From positions 21,159 through 85,158 of the forward strand of contig DAHUYN010000011.1 of assembly GCA_027315165.1 (NCBI GenBank): DNA of 64,000 bases. The letters run 5' to 3'. The notes beneath the pieces were generated by a model, which saw only the letters and a list, made by a program, of their open reading frames with translations, searched no databases and was not told the origin of the DNA. This DNA is from Thermoplasmata archaeon. GTDB taxonomy: Archaea > Thermoplasmatota > Thermoplasmata > Lutacidiplasmatales > UBA184. Numbering within the stretch: the first letter of the stretch is position 1; every line of letters begins with the position of its first letter. The position numbers and the translations under genes were made by a program. Positions 53,828 to 63,173 of this stretch are shown in pieces.

Positions 53828-54319
53828 ATGACCGTTCCCCCGCGCCGGGCGACCCCCGCGCTCCTGCAGGTCGACTCGATCCTGGGCCGGCTCAACGGCG
53901 CGGAGGCGCTCGCGGAGACCTGCCGGTTCCTCCGCGCGGAGTTCTCCCAGTACGCGTGGGTCGGCGTCTACCGCCTCGACGGGGCCGAGCTGTCGCTCGC
54001 CGCATGGGACGGGGACCGGCCGACGGAACACACGCGCATCCCTCTCGACCGCGGCCTCTGCGGCCGCGCCGTCCGCGAAGGGCGCACGGTCGTCGTCGGT
54101 GACGTGCGCGAGAGCCCCGAGTACCTCGCCTGCTTCCTCGAGACGCGGTCGGAGATCGTCGTGCCCGTCCGGGCCCCGGACGGAACGATCCTCGGGGAGA
54201 TCGATATCGACGGCACCGCGGTCAACGCCTACGACCAGACCGACGAGCGGTTCCTGGTCGAGGTGGCGCGCCGGCTCTCTCCCGCGGTCGCCGGCGCGAC
54301 GGGGCCCCGGCTGCTGTAA
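53828..54319 (+). CDS. GAF-domain protein, free methionine-(R)-sulfoxide reductase-like
   Basis: 163 residues from the ATG at 53828, 23 bases after tRNA-Ser; earlier in-frame starts lie in the tRNA and are rejected. The GAF fold includes FSQYAWVGVYRLDG, LDRGLCGRAVREGRTVVVGDV, ACFLETRSEIVVPV and GEIDIDGT. The cysteines in GLCG and YLACF match positions used by fRMsr (YebR-type), which repairs free methionine sulfoxide. Its length also fits. A generic GAF sensor is the alternative. Confidence 0.75.
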   Translation: MTVPPRRATPALLQVDSILGRLNGAEALAETCRFLRAEFSQYAWVGVYRLDGAELSLAAWDGDRPTEHTRIPLDRGLCGRAVREGRTVVVGDVRESPEYLACFLETRSEIVVPVRAPDGTILGEIDIDGTAVNAYDQTDERFLVEVARRLSPAVAGATGPRLL

Positions 54320-55046
54320 GGTTCCCGGCCATCGTGGCGCGCGCCGCCGCGAGGGCGCCGGCCGCGTCGAACGGCGGGAACCGCCCGGGCGGGACACGGC
54401 CCCGGAGGGCGATGGCGGCCGTACGCATGCCGCGGAGCGCCCGGCCGAGCTCGTCGACGATCGGCAGGTCGGCCTCGACCGAGGTCCGAGAGAGCGGGTT
54501 CAGGTCGACCGAGATCACCCGCTTGCCGAGCCGTCGGAGCGCGGCGGTCCGGTCCCCGTCCTCGAGAGGGACCAGGCAGACGTCCGCGACCTTGATGCCC
54601 CTCGCGTCGACGAGGGCGCGGTCCGAGGGCAGGAAGGGGATCCGCGCCGTCGACCGCACGCCGAGCACCTCTCGCGCGCCGGCGTCGCGCAGCGCGGCGG
54701 CGACCGCGCGGGCCCGGGCCGGACTGCGGTGGAAGAGGTTGACCTCGAGGGCGAGCCCCGGAACGGCGCGCGCGAGCGCGACGGCTTGGCGCGCGGCGAG
54801 CGCCGCCACGTTCCCGTTGACGCTCAGCACGGGTCGGCGGGCGGCGAGCAGCCAGGCGGCCGCGGCGCGCTCGGCGGCCCGCGCCGAGGGCGTCGTCCGC
54901 TCGCCGAGGAAGTAGTCGAACGCCTCCCCGCGGCCCTGCGCGAGGAGCCCCTCGGGGACGACGAGCCCGTCCCGGGCCGCCGCCGCGAGGCGGGCCCTCG
55001 TGAGGAGGCTCTCGTACCGTGGGTGGCGGCGCGACAGCCGGGTCAT
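54222..55046 (-). CDS. 4-phosphopantoate--beta-alanine ligase
   Basis: 274 residues from the ATG at 55046 (MTRLSRRHPRYESLLTRARL). The archaeal phosphopantothenate synthetase family is recognised by GLLAQGRGEAFDYFLGE, RPVLSVNGNVAAL, LEVNLFHRSPARARAV, LVPLEDGDRTAALRRLG and VISVDLNPLSRTSVEAD. It joins 4-phosphopantoate and beta-alanine, an archaeal route to coenzyme A. The last 40 residues are Arg/Pro-rich and overlap the convergent GAF gene by 98 bases; they are probably not conserved. Confidence 0.92.
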   Translation of the reverse strand: MTRLSRRHPRYESLLTRARLAAAARDGLVVPEGLLAQGRGEAFDYFLGERTTPSARAAERAAAAWLLAARRPVLSVNGNVAALAARQAVALARAVPGLALEVNLFHRSPARARAVAAALRDAGAREVLGVRSTARIPFLPSDRALVDARGIKVADVCLVPLEDGDRTAALRRLGKRVISVDLNPLSRTSVEADLPIVDELGRALRGMRTAAIALRGRVPPGRFPPFDAAGALAAARATMAGNLTAAGAPSRRRPRERAGAPPRPGTARRSGRRR

Positions 55047-55057
55047 CGACGCCGCGC

Positions 55058-55783
55058 CTAGGCTCCCGGCGTCCCGGGGGCGGTCGCGTTCGCGGGCCGG
55101 CCGGGCGCCGAGGTCTCGGGGTGGTTCCCTTCGAGGGCGCTGACCCGGCCCTCGAGGGGCACGAGGCCCTCTTCGAGGGTGCGCTGGACGACGAGCTTCA
55201 GGCTCTCCTCGAGCGCCAGGAGGTCCCTGCCGAGGTCGCTGATCCGTCGCGCGTTCTCGTTGAGGAGGAGCCGGGTCTGCGTCGCCACCCGGTAGATGTC
55301 GGCGACGTCCTTGAGCATCTGTCGTGAGCCGACGGCGAACGTCTCGACCGACTCGCCGATCGGCTGCCACTTCTCGTCGAGGGACTGGCGGAGCTGCTGC
55401 CCGAGCTGCTCGGCGAGGTGCGCGGTCCCCTGCTCGATCCCCTCTTGGAGACGGTCGTGGACGGTCGTCGCGAGGACGTCGACCCGCTCGCGCAGGTCGG
55501 TCGTGCCCGCACCGCTCCGCTCCTCGAGGCGCCCGAGCCGGTCCTCGAGCGACTGGAGCCTCGCCAGCAGGTTCGCGTAGGCGGTCCCGATGAGCGTGTC
55601 GACGTGCTGCTGCCCGGACTCCTGCGCGCGCAGGAGCAGGTGGAGCACCCAGTGCTCCCGCCCCTTCGTCTCGGCGATCGGGCTCCGGTCGAGGCGGTCC
55701 CGGGCGTCCCGATTGTCGAGGAGCTGCTGCAGCTCTTTGAGGACCTCGACGCGGGCGGTCGCCGGCGCCGGGCGTCCGCTCAT
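55058..55783 (-). CDS. Coiled-coil protein upstream of the pantothenate ligase
   Basis: 241 residues, Glu/Leu/Gln-rich and mostly helical. Heptad-like runs occur at about 75-110 (LLARLQSLEDRLGRLEER) and 120-200. There is no membrane span, no cysteine and no known domain. It starts from its own leaderless promoter and ends 11 bases before the ligase gene. Function is not recognised; a scaffold role is a guess. Confidence 0.65.
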   Translation of the reverse strand: MSGRPAPATARVEVLKELQQLLDNRDARDRLDRSPIAETKGREHWVLHLLLRAQESGQQHVDTLIGTAYANLLARLQSLEDRLGRLEERSGAGTTDLRERVDVLATTVHDRLQEGIEQGTAHLAEQLGQQLRQSLDEKWQPIGESVETFAVGSRQMLKDVADIYRVATQTRLLLNENARRISDLGRDLLALEESLKLVVQRTLEEGLVPLEGRVSALEGNHPETSAPGRPANATAPGTPGA

Positions 55784-55805
55784 GCTTCCGGCATGGGCGC
55801 CGAGC

Positions 55806-56543
55806 CTACTTTATACGTTCCGGGCGGAGCCTCGCGTCGACCGGGACCTCACGACCCCACGCGACGCCGTCCGGTGCGACCCGGAGCGTGTGGGCGCTGA
55901 TCCGAACCCCGGCCCCGAGCGCCTCGTCGAACGCCGCCCCCAGCTCGGGGTCGAGCGCGCGGTTCGGGGCGAACCGGCGGACGTCGTCGCGCTGGACCGC
56001 GAAGAGGACGCGGCAGGTGAGGCCGCGGCGCTGGGCCGCCGCGAGCGTCCGCAGGTGCGCGGCCCCCCGGCGCGTGGGGGCGTCGGGGAAGAGAGCCGTC
56101 TCGCCGACCCGGAGGTTCGAGCTCTTCACTTCGAGGAGGTGGCTCCAGTCGCTCCGCGGCCCCGCCCGGAGCCCGAAGTCGAAGCGGTGGCCGCCGTACG
56201 GCACCTCGGCGCGCCATGGGCCGCGCGCGACGCCAGCGGGGGGCCGCCGTCGCAGGACCTCCCCGACGAGGCGGTTGGCGAGGCCCGCGTCGACCGAGAC
56301 GAGGCTCCTCCCGTGCCGGACCACCACGAGGTCCCACAAGGTGCGGCGGCCCGGTGCGTCCACCGGGACGACGAAGCCCCGCGTCTCTCCCTCGACGAGC
56401 AGTTCCTCCATGCGTCCGGGATTCGGAACGTGGGCGAGGAACGGCGGGCCTCGGGGCCCCTGCACACGGGCGAGGAACCGGTTCGGCCGGGCGAGGAACC
56501 GGACGGCCCGCGCGCGTCCGGGGTAGCGGACCTCGGTCGGCAC
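55806..56543 (-). CDS. sfsA: SfsA family protein
   Basis: 245 residues, GTG start. The family motifs are HVPNPGRMEELL near residue 38, the DAGLANRLV segment and EVKSSNLRVGETALFPDAPT with RGAAHLRTL, which holds the nuclease-like active-site residues. SfsA proteins combine an OB-like N-terminal domain with a PD-(D/E)XK-like fold; the name comes from sugar-fermentation stimulation in E. coli, but the biochemical role is not settled. It begins 3 bases after the acyl-CoA dehydrogenase gene, so the two are cotranscribed. Confidence 0.92.
   Translation of the reverse strand: MPTEVRYPGRARAVRFLARPNRFLARVQGPRGPPFLAHVPNPGRMEELLVEGETRGFVVPVDAPGRRTLWDLVVVRHGRSLVSVDAGLANRLVGEVLRRRPPAGVARGPWRAEVPYGGHRFDFGLRAGPRSDWSHLLEVKSSNLRVGETALFPDAPTRRGAAHLRTLAAAQRRGLTCRVLFAVQRDDVRRFAPNRALDPELGAAFDEALGAGVRISAHTLRVAPDGVAWGREVPVDARLRPERIK
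55807..55815 (-). promoter_or_regulatory. TATA box of the coiled-coil gene
   Basis: TATAAAGTA on the minus strand, inside the 3' end of sfsA, is centred 28 bp before the ATG at 55783. Confidence 0.6.
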
Positions 56544-56546
56544 GGC

Positions 56547-57704
56547 CTAGTAGGCGTCGAACCCGGGCCCGAGGAGCTCGCGTGCGACGATCAGCCGCCG
56601 GATCTCCGACGTGCCGGCCCCGATCTCAAGGAGCTTCGCGTCGCGGGCGAGCCTCTCGAGGGGCAGGTCCCGCATGTAGCCGTAGCCGCCGAGGACCTGG
56701 ATCGCGTCGAGCGCCGTCTGCGTCGAGGCCTCGGAGGCGAAGGTGAGCGCGGTCGCGCTCGCGCGGGCGCTGCGCGTGTTCTCGGCGACGGCGAGCAGCG
56801 CGCGGTACATCAGCAGGCGCGACGCCTCGAGCCGCGCCTCCATGTTCGCGAGCTTCTCCTGGATGAGCTCGAACCGGCCGATCTTCCGGCCGAACTGTTC
56901 GCGCTCGCGCGCGTAGTCGAGCGCCCGCTCGAGGCACTCTTCCATGATCCCCACCGGGATCGCCGCGAGGACCGCCCGCTCGACGTTGAGCCCGCTCATC
57001 ATCACCGCGACGCCGTGGTTCTCGGTTCCGACGAGGTGGTCGGCCGGGACCTCGACGTCGTGGAACGAGAGCTCCCCCGTCGGCGACCCGCGCATCCCCA
57101 TCTTGTCGAGGCTCCGGGAGACGGAGAACCCCGGGCTCTTGGCCGGGACCACGAACGCCGAGACGCCGTGGGCTCCGGCCCCCGGGTCGGTCTTCGCGTA
57201 GACGAGCAGGGTATCGGCGACGGGTCCGTTCGTGATGAACTGCTTGGTCCCGTTGAGAACGTAGGTGCCGCCATGCCGTTCGGCCCGGGTCGCGATCGAG
57301 ACGGCGTCGGACCCGGCGCCGGGCTCGGTGAGCGCGAGCGCACCGACGGCGGCCCCGCGCGCGAGGTCGGGGAGGTAGCGCTCGCGGAGCCCCTCCGATG
57401 CGTTCCGGCAGAGGTTGTCCGCGCAGAGGTTCGAGTGCGCCCCGACGGAGAGGGCGAGCGCCGGGCTCACGCGAGCGATCTCCTCGAGGACGACGGCCTG
57501 CGCGAGATAGGACTGGCCGAGCCCCCCGTAGTTCTCGGGGAGCGTGACCCCGAGGAACCCGTGCTCGCCGAGCCGGTGGAACAGGTCGCGGGGGAAGTAG
57601 TCCTCGCGGTCCATCCGGTCCGCCACCGGAGCCAGCTCCTTTCGAACGAACTGCCGGGTCCCCTCCTGGAGGGCCGTCTCCGCGGCAGGCAGCGAGAGGT
57701 CCAT
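56547..57704 (-). CDS. Acyl-CoA dehydrogenase
   Basis: 385 residues from the ATG at 57704, supported by a TATA box 25 bp upstream; longer forms add unconserved sequence. [14 protein letters not shown] and [17 protein letters not shown] bind FAD and substrate; [20 protein letters not shown] and [20 protein letters not shown] are the family's C-terminal signatures. [19 protein letters not shown] ends the fold. The closest textbook relatives include isovaleryl- and short-chain acyl-CoA dehydrogenases; exact chain specificity cannot be read. It probably feeds amino-acid or fatty-acid breakdown together with methylmalonyl-CoA mutase. Confidence 0.93.
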   Translation of the reverse strand: MDLSLPAAETALQEGTRQFVRKELAPVADRMDREDYFPRDLFHRLGEHGFLGVTLPENYGGLGQSYLAQAVVLEEIARVSPALALSVGAHSNLCADNLCRNASEGLRERYLPDLARGAAVGALALTEPGAGSDAVSIATRAERHGGTYVLNGTKQFITNGPVADTLLVYAKTDPGAGAHGVSAFVVPAKSPGFSVSRSLDKMGMRGSPTGELSFHDVEVPADHLVGTENHGVAVMMSGLNVERAVLAAIPVGIMEECLERALDYAREREQFGRKIGRFELIQEKLANMEARLEASRLLMYRALLAVAENTRSARASATALTFASEASTQTALDAIQVLGGYGYMRDLPLERLARDAKLLEIGAGTSEIRRLIVARELLGPGFDAY

Positions 57705-57725
57705 GTCCGTCGCAGCGCGCTCGCG

Positions 57726-57733
57726 GGATAACC
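57726..57733 (-). promoter_or_regulatory. TATA box of the acyl-CoA dehydrogenase-sfsA operon
   Basis: GGTTATCC on the minus strand is centred 25 bp before the ATG at 57704. Confidence 0.55.
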
Positions 57734-57796
57734 GTTTAGGGGACGGGGCGGCCGACGGCGAGGAGCCGCGCGCGGGCCCTCGAGGCGCAGAGAGAT

Positions 57797-57805
57797 AGGT
57801 TAAGA
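57797..57805 (+). promoter_or_regulatory. TATA-like box of the first kelch gene
   Basis: AGGTTAAGA lies about 32 bp before the ATG at 57833. Confidence 0.45.
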
Positions 57806-57832
57806 GAGAGCAATCTACTCGGAGCGTCCCCG

Positions 57833-60478
57833 ATGCGCATCGCTCGAGCCCTCCCGGTCCTTCTGGCGGTCCTGATGGCGCTGCTGGCCGCCATCCCGAC
57901 GGGTGCCAGCGCCGGTCCGACCGCGACGGCGTCGACGCCCCTGACACACGCCCCGCGAGGGGCCGGGGTCGCCGGCCCCCACGTGAGAGCCCCGACGTCG
58001 GCGCCGACCCTCGCCGAGGGGTGGACCGACCTCGGGCGCAGCGTCGGAACCCCTCCGCCCGCCCGATCCTTCGCCTCGGTCACGTACGACGCGGCGGACG
58101 GCTACACGCTCCTGTTCGGGGGGTTCAACGTCTCGACGGGCAACCCGTACGCGGACACGTGGATCCTCAAGAGCGGGCAGTGGAGCGAGCTCTCCCCGAC
58201 GGTCTCTCCGCCGGCGCGGCGCGGTGGCGCGATCGCCTACGACGCGCGCGACGGCTACGTCGTTCTGTTCGGCGGGGACCAGAGCGGGTCGATGCTGAGC
58301 GACACGTGGAAGTTCTCGGCCGGCACGTGGACCGACCTTACCCCGACGACCCTCAACAGCACGAACAGCCCTTCGGCTCGTTTCGTCGCGACGATGACCT
58401 ACGATGCGAAGGACGGCTACCTCCTGCTCTTCGGGGGTTGCGTCTACGTCGGCTGCCTCTCGCAGGACGGCGACACCTGGCGATTCTCCGGGGGGGCGTG
58501 GCAGCCGGTGTCGACGACGACGGCCCCGTCCCCTCGAGGGGGGGCGGCGCTCGTCTGGGACCCGGCGCTCCCCGGCGTGCTGCTCTACGGGGGATCGACC
58601 TCGTCCTCGTCCCACTCCGGAGAGACGTGGGCGTACCTCGGCGGCAACTGGTCGAAGCTCTCGGTCGCTGGACCCGGGAACCGCTCGGACGCGCTCGCGT
58701 CGTACGACGTCGCCGACCGATTGGTCGTCCTGTTCGGCGGCCTGCTCGACTACGCGAGCGGCGGGTCGAACCGGCCGGTCGCGGACACGTGGATCTTCGC
58801 CGGCGGCGCGTGGGCGAACGTCACGAACCGCTCCCTCTCCGCCCCCGGCCCGCGCTGGACGCTCGAGGACGAGTCCGGGACCTACGACCCGGGGCTCGGC
58901 GGCGTCGTGCTGTTCGGGGGCCGTGACGATCTCGGCGTCGATCACAACGGCACCTGGGTCTTCGCGACGCCGCTGACGCTCGGCCTGACCGCGAGCGCCC
59001 CGACGGTCCGCCAGAGCGAGGGGGTCCGGTTCAACACGAGCCTCCGCGGCGGGTCGTTCGCCTACCAGCTGTCGTTCTCGGGCTTCCCCTCGGCCTGCCA
59101 GCCGCGCACGCCGTCGTTCGTCTGCGCGTTCAATGTCTCCGGCAACTACACCCTCAGCGCGACCGTGGTCGACTCGGCCGGCGTCGCGGTCAACGCGAGC
59201 GTCGCCCTCTCCGTGACGGCCCGCTTCGAGGTCGTGCCCGCCGTCAACCGGACCTCGGGGACGGTGCCGCTCGCCGTCACGTTCTCCGAGACGCTGCTCA
59301 ACGCCGCCTCGCCGCTGCGCTACAACTGGTCGTTCGGGGACGGCACTCCGAACGGCACGACGGCCGTCGTCAGCCACACCTACCTCGCCACGGGGAGCTT
59401 CGCCCCGCAGCTCGAAGTCACCGACGCCCTCGGAGGCGAGGTGGTCGCGTCGGCGCCGACCGTGACCGCCTACACGCCGCTCGCGCTCGCGCTCACGGCG
59501 AACGTGTCGCACGGAACCGTGCCGCTCGCCGTCTCGTTCAACGCGACCGTCTTCGGCGGCGTCAGTCCGATCGTCTACGCCTGGTCGTTCGGGGACGGCT
59601 CGGCGGGGAGCACCGGCGCGGGAGAGACCCGGGTCGCCCACCTCTATGCGCTGGCCGGGAGTTACACCGCGACGGTCTCCGCGACCGACTCCGCGGGGGG
59701 CTTTGGGACCGCGTCGATCGCCGTCGTCGTCGCGACGCCTCTCCGCGTGACCGTCTCCCCCTCGAGCCCCCGTGGCGTCGCGCCCCTCAACGTCACGCTC
59801 TCGGCGAGCGCCTCCGGCGGGCTGGCCCCGTTCTCCTTCTCGTGGACGTTCGGGGATTCCGCGACCGGGACGGGCGCGACGACGTCCCATCTCTACCCAT
59901 CGGCCGGCAGCTACACGTCCGTGGTCGTCGTCACCGACGCCGTCGGCCAGTCCGTCTCGGCGTCGGTCACGGTCGACGTCGCGCCGGCCTTCTCCGTCGC
60001 GCTCGTCGCCACGCCGGCGAGCGTCGCTCGGGGCGGGACGCTCACGCTCGCGGCCACAACGACCTGGAACGGGTCGACGTACTGCTCGAGCTGCTTCGCG
60101 TTCGCCTGGTCGGGGCTCCCTCTAGGCTGCGCGACCGCGAACGCCTCGACGCTCCGCTGCTCTCCCTCGGCCACCGGGACCTACGGCGTCGAGGTCGTGG
60201 TCGGAGACGGCTTCGAGAACGTGACCGCCCTCACGACCGTCACGGTCACAATCCCGCCCCTCTGGTCCGGACTGTTCTCGGGCGGAGCGAGCTCGCCGTT
60301 CGTCCTCGGCCTCCTCGTCGGGATCGCCGTCGTCGTCGTCGCACTCGCCGTCTGGCGGAGACGCGCGCGGCGGGCGCCTACGCCGCCCGCCCCCTCCGGC
60401 GTCCCGGGACCGAGCGCTCCGGGCGCTCCGGCTCCCGCCTCCCCCGCTCGCGGTGAGAGAACGGGGGGCGCGCGTTAA
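57833..60478 (+). CDS. Kelch-PKD surface protein with single membrane anchor
   Basis: 881 residues. A signal peptide (about 5-27) leads to a kelch/galactose-oxidase-type beta-propeller (about 63-385) with repeats of the form YDAxDGYxxLFGG followed by a D-TW strand. Three PKD domains follow (about 463-716; [29 protein letters not shown]), then a Cys-containing beta domain. A membrane span (about 822-842) and a 40-residue Pro/Ala/Arg-rich cytoplasmic tail end it. It is the first of three tandem kelch genes. Adhesion or glycan binding at the surface is likely; no enzyme motif was seen. Confidence 0.82.
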   Translation: MRIARALPVLLAVLMALLAAIPTGASAGPTATASTPLTHAPRGAGVAGPHVRAPTSAPTLAEGWTDLGRSVGTPPPARSFASVTYDAADGYTLLFGGFNVSTGNPYADTWILKSGQWSELSPTVSPPARRGGAIAYDARDGYVVLFGGDQSGSMLSDTWKFSAGTWTDLTPTTLNSTNSPSARFVATMTYDAKDGYLLLFGGCVYVGCLSQDGDTWRFSGGAWQPVSTTTAPSPRGGAALVWDPALPGVLLYGGSTSSSSHSGETWAYLGGNWSKLSVAGPGNRSDALASYDVADRLVVLFGGLLDYASGGSNRPVADTWIFAGGAWANVTNRSLSAPGPRWTLEDESGTYDPGLGGVVLFGGRDDLGVDHNGTWVFATPLTLGLTASAPTVRQSEGVRFNTSLRGGSFAYQLSFSGFPSACQPRTPSFVCAFNVSGNYTLSATVVDSAGVAVNASVALSVTARFEVVPAVNRTSGTVPLAVTFSETLLNAASPLRYNWSFGDGTPNGTTAVVSHTYLATGSFAPQLEVTDALGGEVVASAPTVTAYTPLALALTANVSHGTVPLAVSFNATVFGGVSPIVYAWSFGDGSAGSTGAGETRVAHLYALAGSYTATVSATDSAGGFGTASIAVVVATPLRVTVSPSSPRGVAPLNVTLSASASGGLAPFSFSWTFGDSATGTGATTSHLYPSAGSYTSVVVVTDAVGQSVSASVTVDVAPAFSVALVATPASVARGGTLTLAATTTWNGSTYCSSCFAFAWSGLPLGCATANASTLRCSPSATGTYGVEVVVGDGFENVTALTTVTVTIPPLWSGLFSGGASSPFVLGLLVGIAVVVVALAVWRRRARRAPTPPAPSGVPGPSAPGAPAPASPARGERTGGAR

Positions 60479-60480
60479 GC
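60474..60480 (+). promoter_or_regulatory. TATA-like box of the kelch-wHTH gene
   Basis: GTTAAGC overlaps the stop codon of the preceding gene and is centred 26 bp before the GTG at 60503, supporting that start over a TTG at 60491. Confidence 0.5.
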
Positions 60481-60502
60481 CGAGGAGCCCTTGCTCCCGA
60501 CC

Positions 60503-63085
60503 GTGTCCGGGGCACGCCCCCTCCCACGGAGGCGGCCGCGAGAGCGCGGGGGCTCGGCCCATCGGCTCCTCGGCGCCGTTCTCGCGCTCGCGGTAGCGGC
60601 GGTCCTCCTCTCTCCGAGCGCTCCACCGCCGGCCCGGCTGCACCCCTCCGCCGCGACCTCGAGCTCCGCGATCTCCCCTCCGCCGGGGCTCGCGCGAGCC
60701 CAGGACGCCGCCCGCCCGGTCGGGGCGGTCCGGTCGACGAGCGTGAGCCGGATCGGGGCGAGCGGCCTCTGGACGAGCGACGGACCGCTTGCGATGTCGT
60801 GCCGGAGCAGCTTCGCGGCCGCCGGCGACCCGGCCACGGGGGGGGCGGTCGTCTTCGGCGGGCTCGGCGAGTGCCCGACGAGCCTCTCTTCGACCCTCGG
60901 GGATACCTGGGTCTACGCGAACGGCTCGTGGGCCAACCGGACCGGCTCCCTCAACGCCTCACCGTCGGGGCGGTTCTTCGCCCAGATGGCCTACGACCCG
61001 AGCGAGAGCGCCTACCTCCTGTTCGGCGGGATGAACTCCTCCGGCGTCGAGCCGGCCGGAGCGTGGACGTTCAACGCCACGGGCTGGGCGCCGGTGCCGG
61101 GCTCCGGTCAGCCTCCCGCTCGGATCCAGGCCGGGCTCGCCTACGACCCGAGCGGCGGTGAGGTGGTCCTCTTCGGGGGAAGCCCGAGCGAGGGCGCCGC
61201 CGCGTACGACGACGACACCTGGGCCTACTCCGGCGGCCACTGGACCCAGCTCACGCCCGCTCTCTCGCCGCCGGCACGACGTGACCCGACGATGGTCACC
61301 GACCCGGCGCTGGGCGGCGTGCTCCTCTTCGGCGGCGTCACCCCGAACGGCACCGCCTTGGGGGACGCCTGGCTGTTCCGCGGCGGCGGCTGGACGCCGC
61401 TCGCCCTGCCGGCGCCCTCTCCGCGATGGGATGCCTCCGCCACCTACGACCCGAGCCTCGGCTCCGTCGTGCTGTTCGGCGGCTGCACGGCCCTGGGCTG
61501 CGGCCAGTCCGATTCGGATACCTGGCTGCTCAACGCCACCGGCTGGACCTCGGTGACGACCTGGGTCGGCCCGCCCCCGCCGTCCCGTGGCTCCGCCGGG
61601 ATGTTCTTCGTCCCGACGTCGAGCACGGTCCTCCTCGTCGACGGCGCGGGGACGACGGCCCGGTTGAACGACTCCTGGACGCTCGGCCCGCTGCTCGTCG
61701 TCGCCGCGAACGCTTCCCTCGGCCCCTACGACGCGGGGCAGACCCTCTCGGGCTCCCTCGGCGTCGTGATAGGGGATGCGCCGGTCTCGGGTACGATCAC
61801 GGGGCTGACGGGCTGCACCGCCGCGGTCCCCGGGGCGTTCTCCTGCCCGCTCGCCGCGCCGGGATCTTACCCGCTCGGCGTCTCCTTCCTCGCGTCGGAC
61901 GGCGCGTTCGTCGGCCTGCCGCTCGGGACGGTCAACGTCTCCGCGGCGCTCCGCCTCACTCTCACGAGCTCGCCGTCGTCGGGCCAGGTCCCGCTCGACG
62001 CGCAGCTGCGGGCCAGCCTCACGGGAGGTTCCCCGCCGTACGTCTACACCTGGACGACGCCGACCGGCGCGACGAGCGCGACCGGCAACGTGAGCGTGTC
62101 GATCGCGCTGCCGGGGTCCTACCAGGCGACGGTCGCCGTCGTCGATGCCAGCGGTGCGGCCGCGAACGCGACGACGGCGCTCCTCGCGGTCCCCGATCTC
62201 TTGGTCCGCCTGCTCGGTTCGCTCACCCACGAGACCTGCGTCGGCGCGATCGGGCAGGCGACCTTCGTCGTGACCGCGAACGTCTCGGGCGGGCTCGGCC
62301 CCTTCTCGTACGACTGGTCGGGGGGCGGGACCGCGACCACGGAGGGGCTCACTCTCGCCGCCGGGAGCTCGAAGAACGTCTCGGTGGGCGTCACCGACTC
62401 GGTCGGTGACAGCGCCATCGCGAGCACGAACCTGACGGCCCCGGGGGTCGACTGCTCGACGCACCTACCCGGCGGAGCCTTCGGCGGCCCCGGGCTCGTC
62501 CTGCCGCTCCTGCTCGTCGCCGCGGTCGTGGTCCTCGTGGCCGTGGCCGCGCTTCTCCTCCTCCGGCGCCGCCGTCACGGCGTCGGGCCGGCCCCGAGCG
62601 CTCGCCCGCCCTCGCCGGACGGGCCGGCTCCCGCGTCGGGCGTCCCGGAGCCGACCGCCGGATCGGGACCGTCACCGCTCCCGGCCGCCCCCGTCGCTCT
62701 GATGCCGGCGGCGGCGACCGCCGCCGCGCCCCTCCCCGAAGCGCCCCGACCGCCCGCGGGGTCCCCTCGCCCCATGGCACCGTCGATCGCGGAGCAGGTG
62801 CTCGACCACCTCTACCGGCAGGGCCGCCTAGGGCCGGACGAGACGGCCCCGCTCGCGTTCACCCAGGAAGGGATCGCGCGAGGGATCGGAAGGGAGCAGA
62901 ACGTCTTCGCCAAGACGCTCGCCCGGCTCGAGGCCGCCGGTCTGCTCGTTGCGGACGTCCGCCACGTGCAGGGCTCCGCGCGGCGGCGAAAGGTCTACCG
63001 CCTGACGCCGAAGGGCGAGCAGAGCGCGACGGCCGCGCGCGCCTCGACGACCCGGCCCCAGCCCCCCGCAGCGCCGCCCGGCTGA
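60503..63085 (+). CDS. Kelch-ectodomain transmembrane protein with cytoplasmic winged helix-turn-helix
   Basis: 860 residues. A hydrophobic signal or anchor lies at about 20-38, then a kelch propeller (about 83-400; YDPSESAYLLFGG, YDPSGGEVVLFGG), then PKD/Ig-like domains (about 475-650). A strong membrane span (about 662-686) is followed by an Arg cluster and a Pro/Ala-rich linker. The C-terminal 90 residues are a winged HTH: SIAEQVLDHLYRQGRL, FTQEGIARGIGREQN, TLARLEAAGLLVADVRHVQG and RRRKVYRLTPKGE. That pattern is known from archaeal regulators. The protein resembles a one-component transmembrane regulator, with a glycan-binding-like outside and DNA-binding inside. No target site was identified. 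Confidence 0.82.
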   Translation: MSGARPLPRRRPRERGGSAHRLLGAVLALAVAAVLLSPSAPPPARLHPSAATSSSAISPPPGLARAQDAARPVGAVRSTSVSRIGASGLWTSDGPLAMSCRSSFAAAGDPATGGAVVFGGLGECPTSLSSTLGDTWVYANGSWANRTGSLNASPSGRFFAQMAYDPSESAYLLFGGMNSSGVEPAGAWTFNATGWAPVPGSGQPPARIQAGLAYDPSGGEVVLFGGSPSEGAAAYDDDTWAYSGGHWTQLTPALSPPARRDPTMVTDPALGGVLLFGGVTPNGTALGDAWLFRGGGWTPLALPAPSPRWDASATYDPSLGSVVLFGGCTALGCGQSDSDTWLLNATGWTSVTTWVGPPPPSRGSAGMFFVPTSSTVLLVDGAGTTARLNDSWTLGPLLVVAANASLGPYDAGQTLSGSLGVVIGDAPVSGTITGLTGCTAAVPGAFSCPLAAPGSYPLGVSFLASDGAFVGLPLGTVNVSAALRLTLTSSPSSGQVPLDAQLRASLTGGSPPYVYTWTTPTGATSATGNVSVSIALPGSYQATVAVVDASGAAANATTALLAVPDLLVRLLGSLTHETCVGAIGQATFVVTANVSGGLGPFSYDWSGGGTATTEGLTLAAGSSKNVSVGVTDSVGDSAIASTNLTAPGVDCSTHLPGGAFGGPGLVLPLLLVAAVVVLVAVAALLLLRRRRHGVGPAPSARPPSPDGPAPASGVPEPTAGSGPSPLPAAPVALMPAAATAAAPLPEAPRPPAGSPRPMAPSIAEQVLDHLYRQGRLGPDETAPLAFTQEGIARGIGREQNVFAKTLARLEAAGLLVADVRHVQGSARRRKVYRLTPKGEQSATAARASTTRPQPPAAPPG

Positions 63086-63142
63086 CGCGGCGGCCTCGTA
63101 CGGCGCCGTACCAGGCCGTCGGAGCCGTACCGTCGCCCACGG

Positions 63143-63150
63143 TTTATAAG
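63143..63150 (+). promoter_or_regulatory. TATA box of the third kelch gene
   Basis: TTTATAAG is centred about 27 bp before the ATG at 63174. Confidence 0.65.
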
Positions 63151-63173
63151 TCGAAGAGACGCCATAGAGTACG

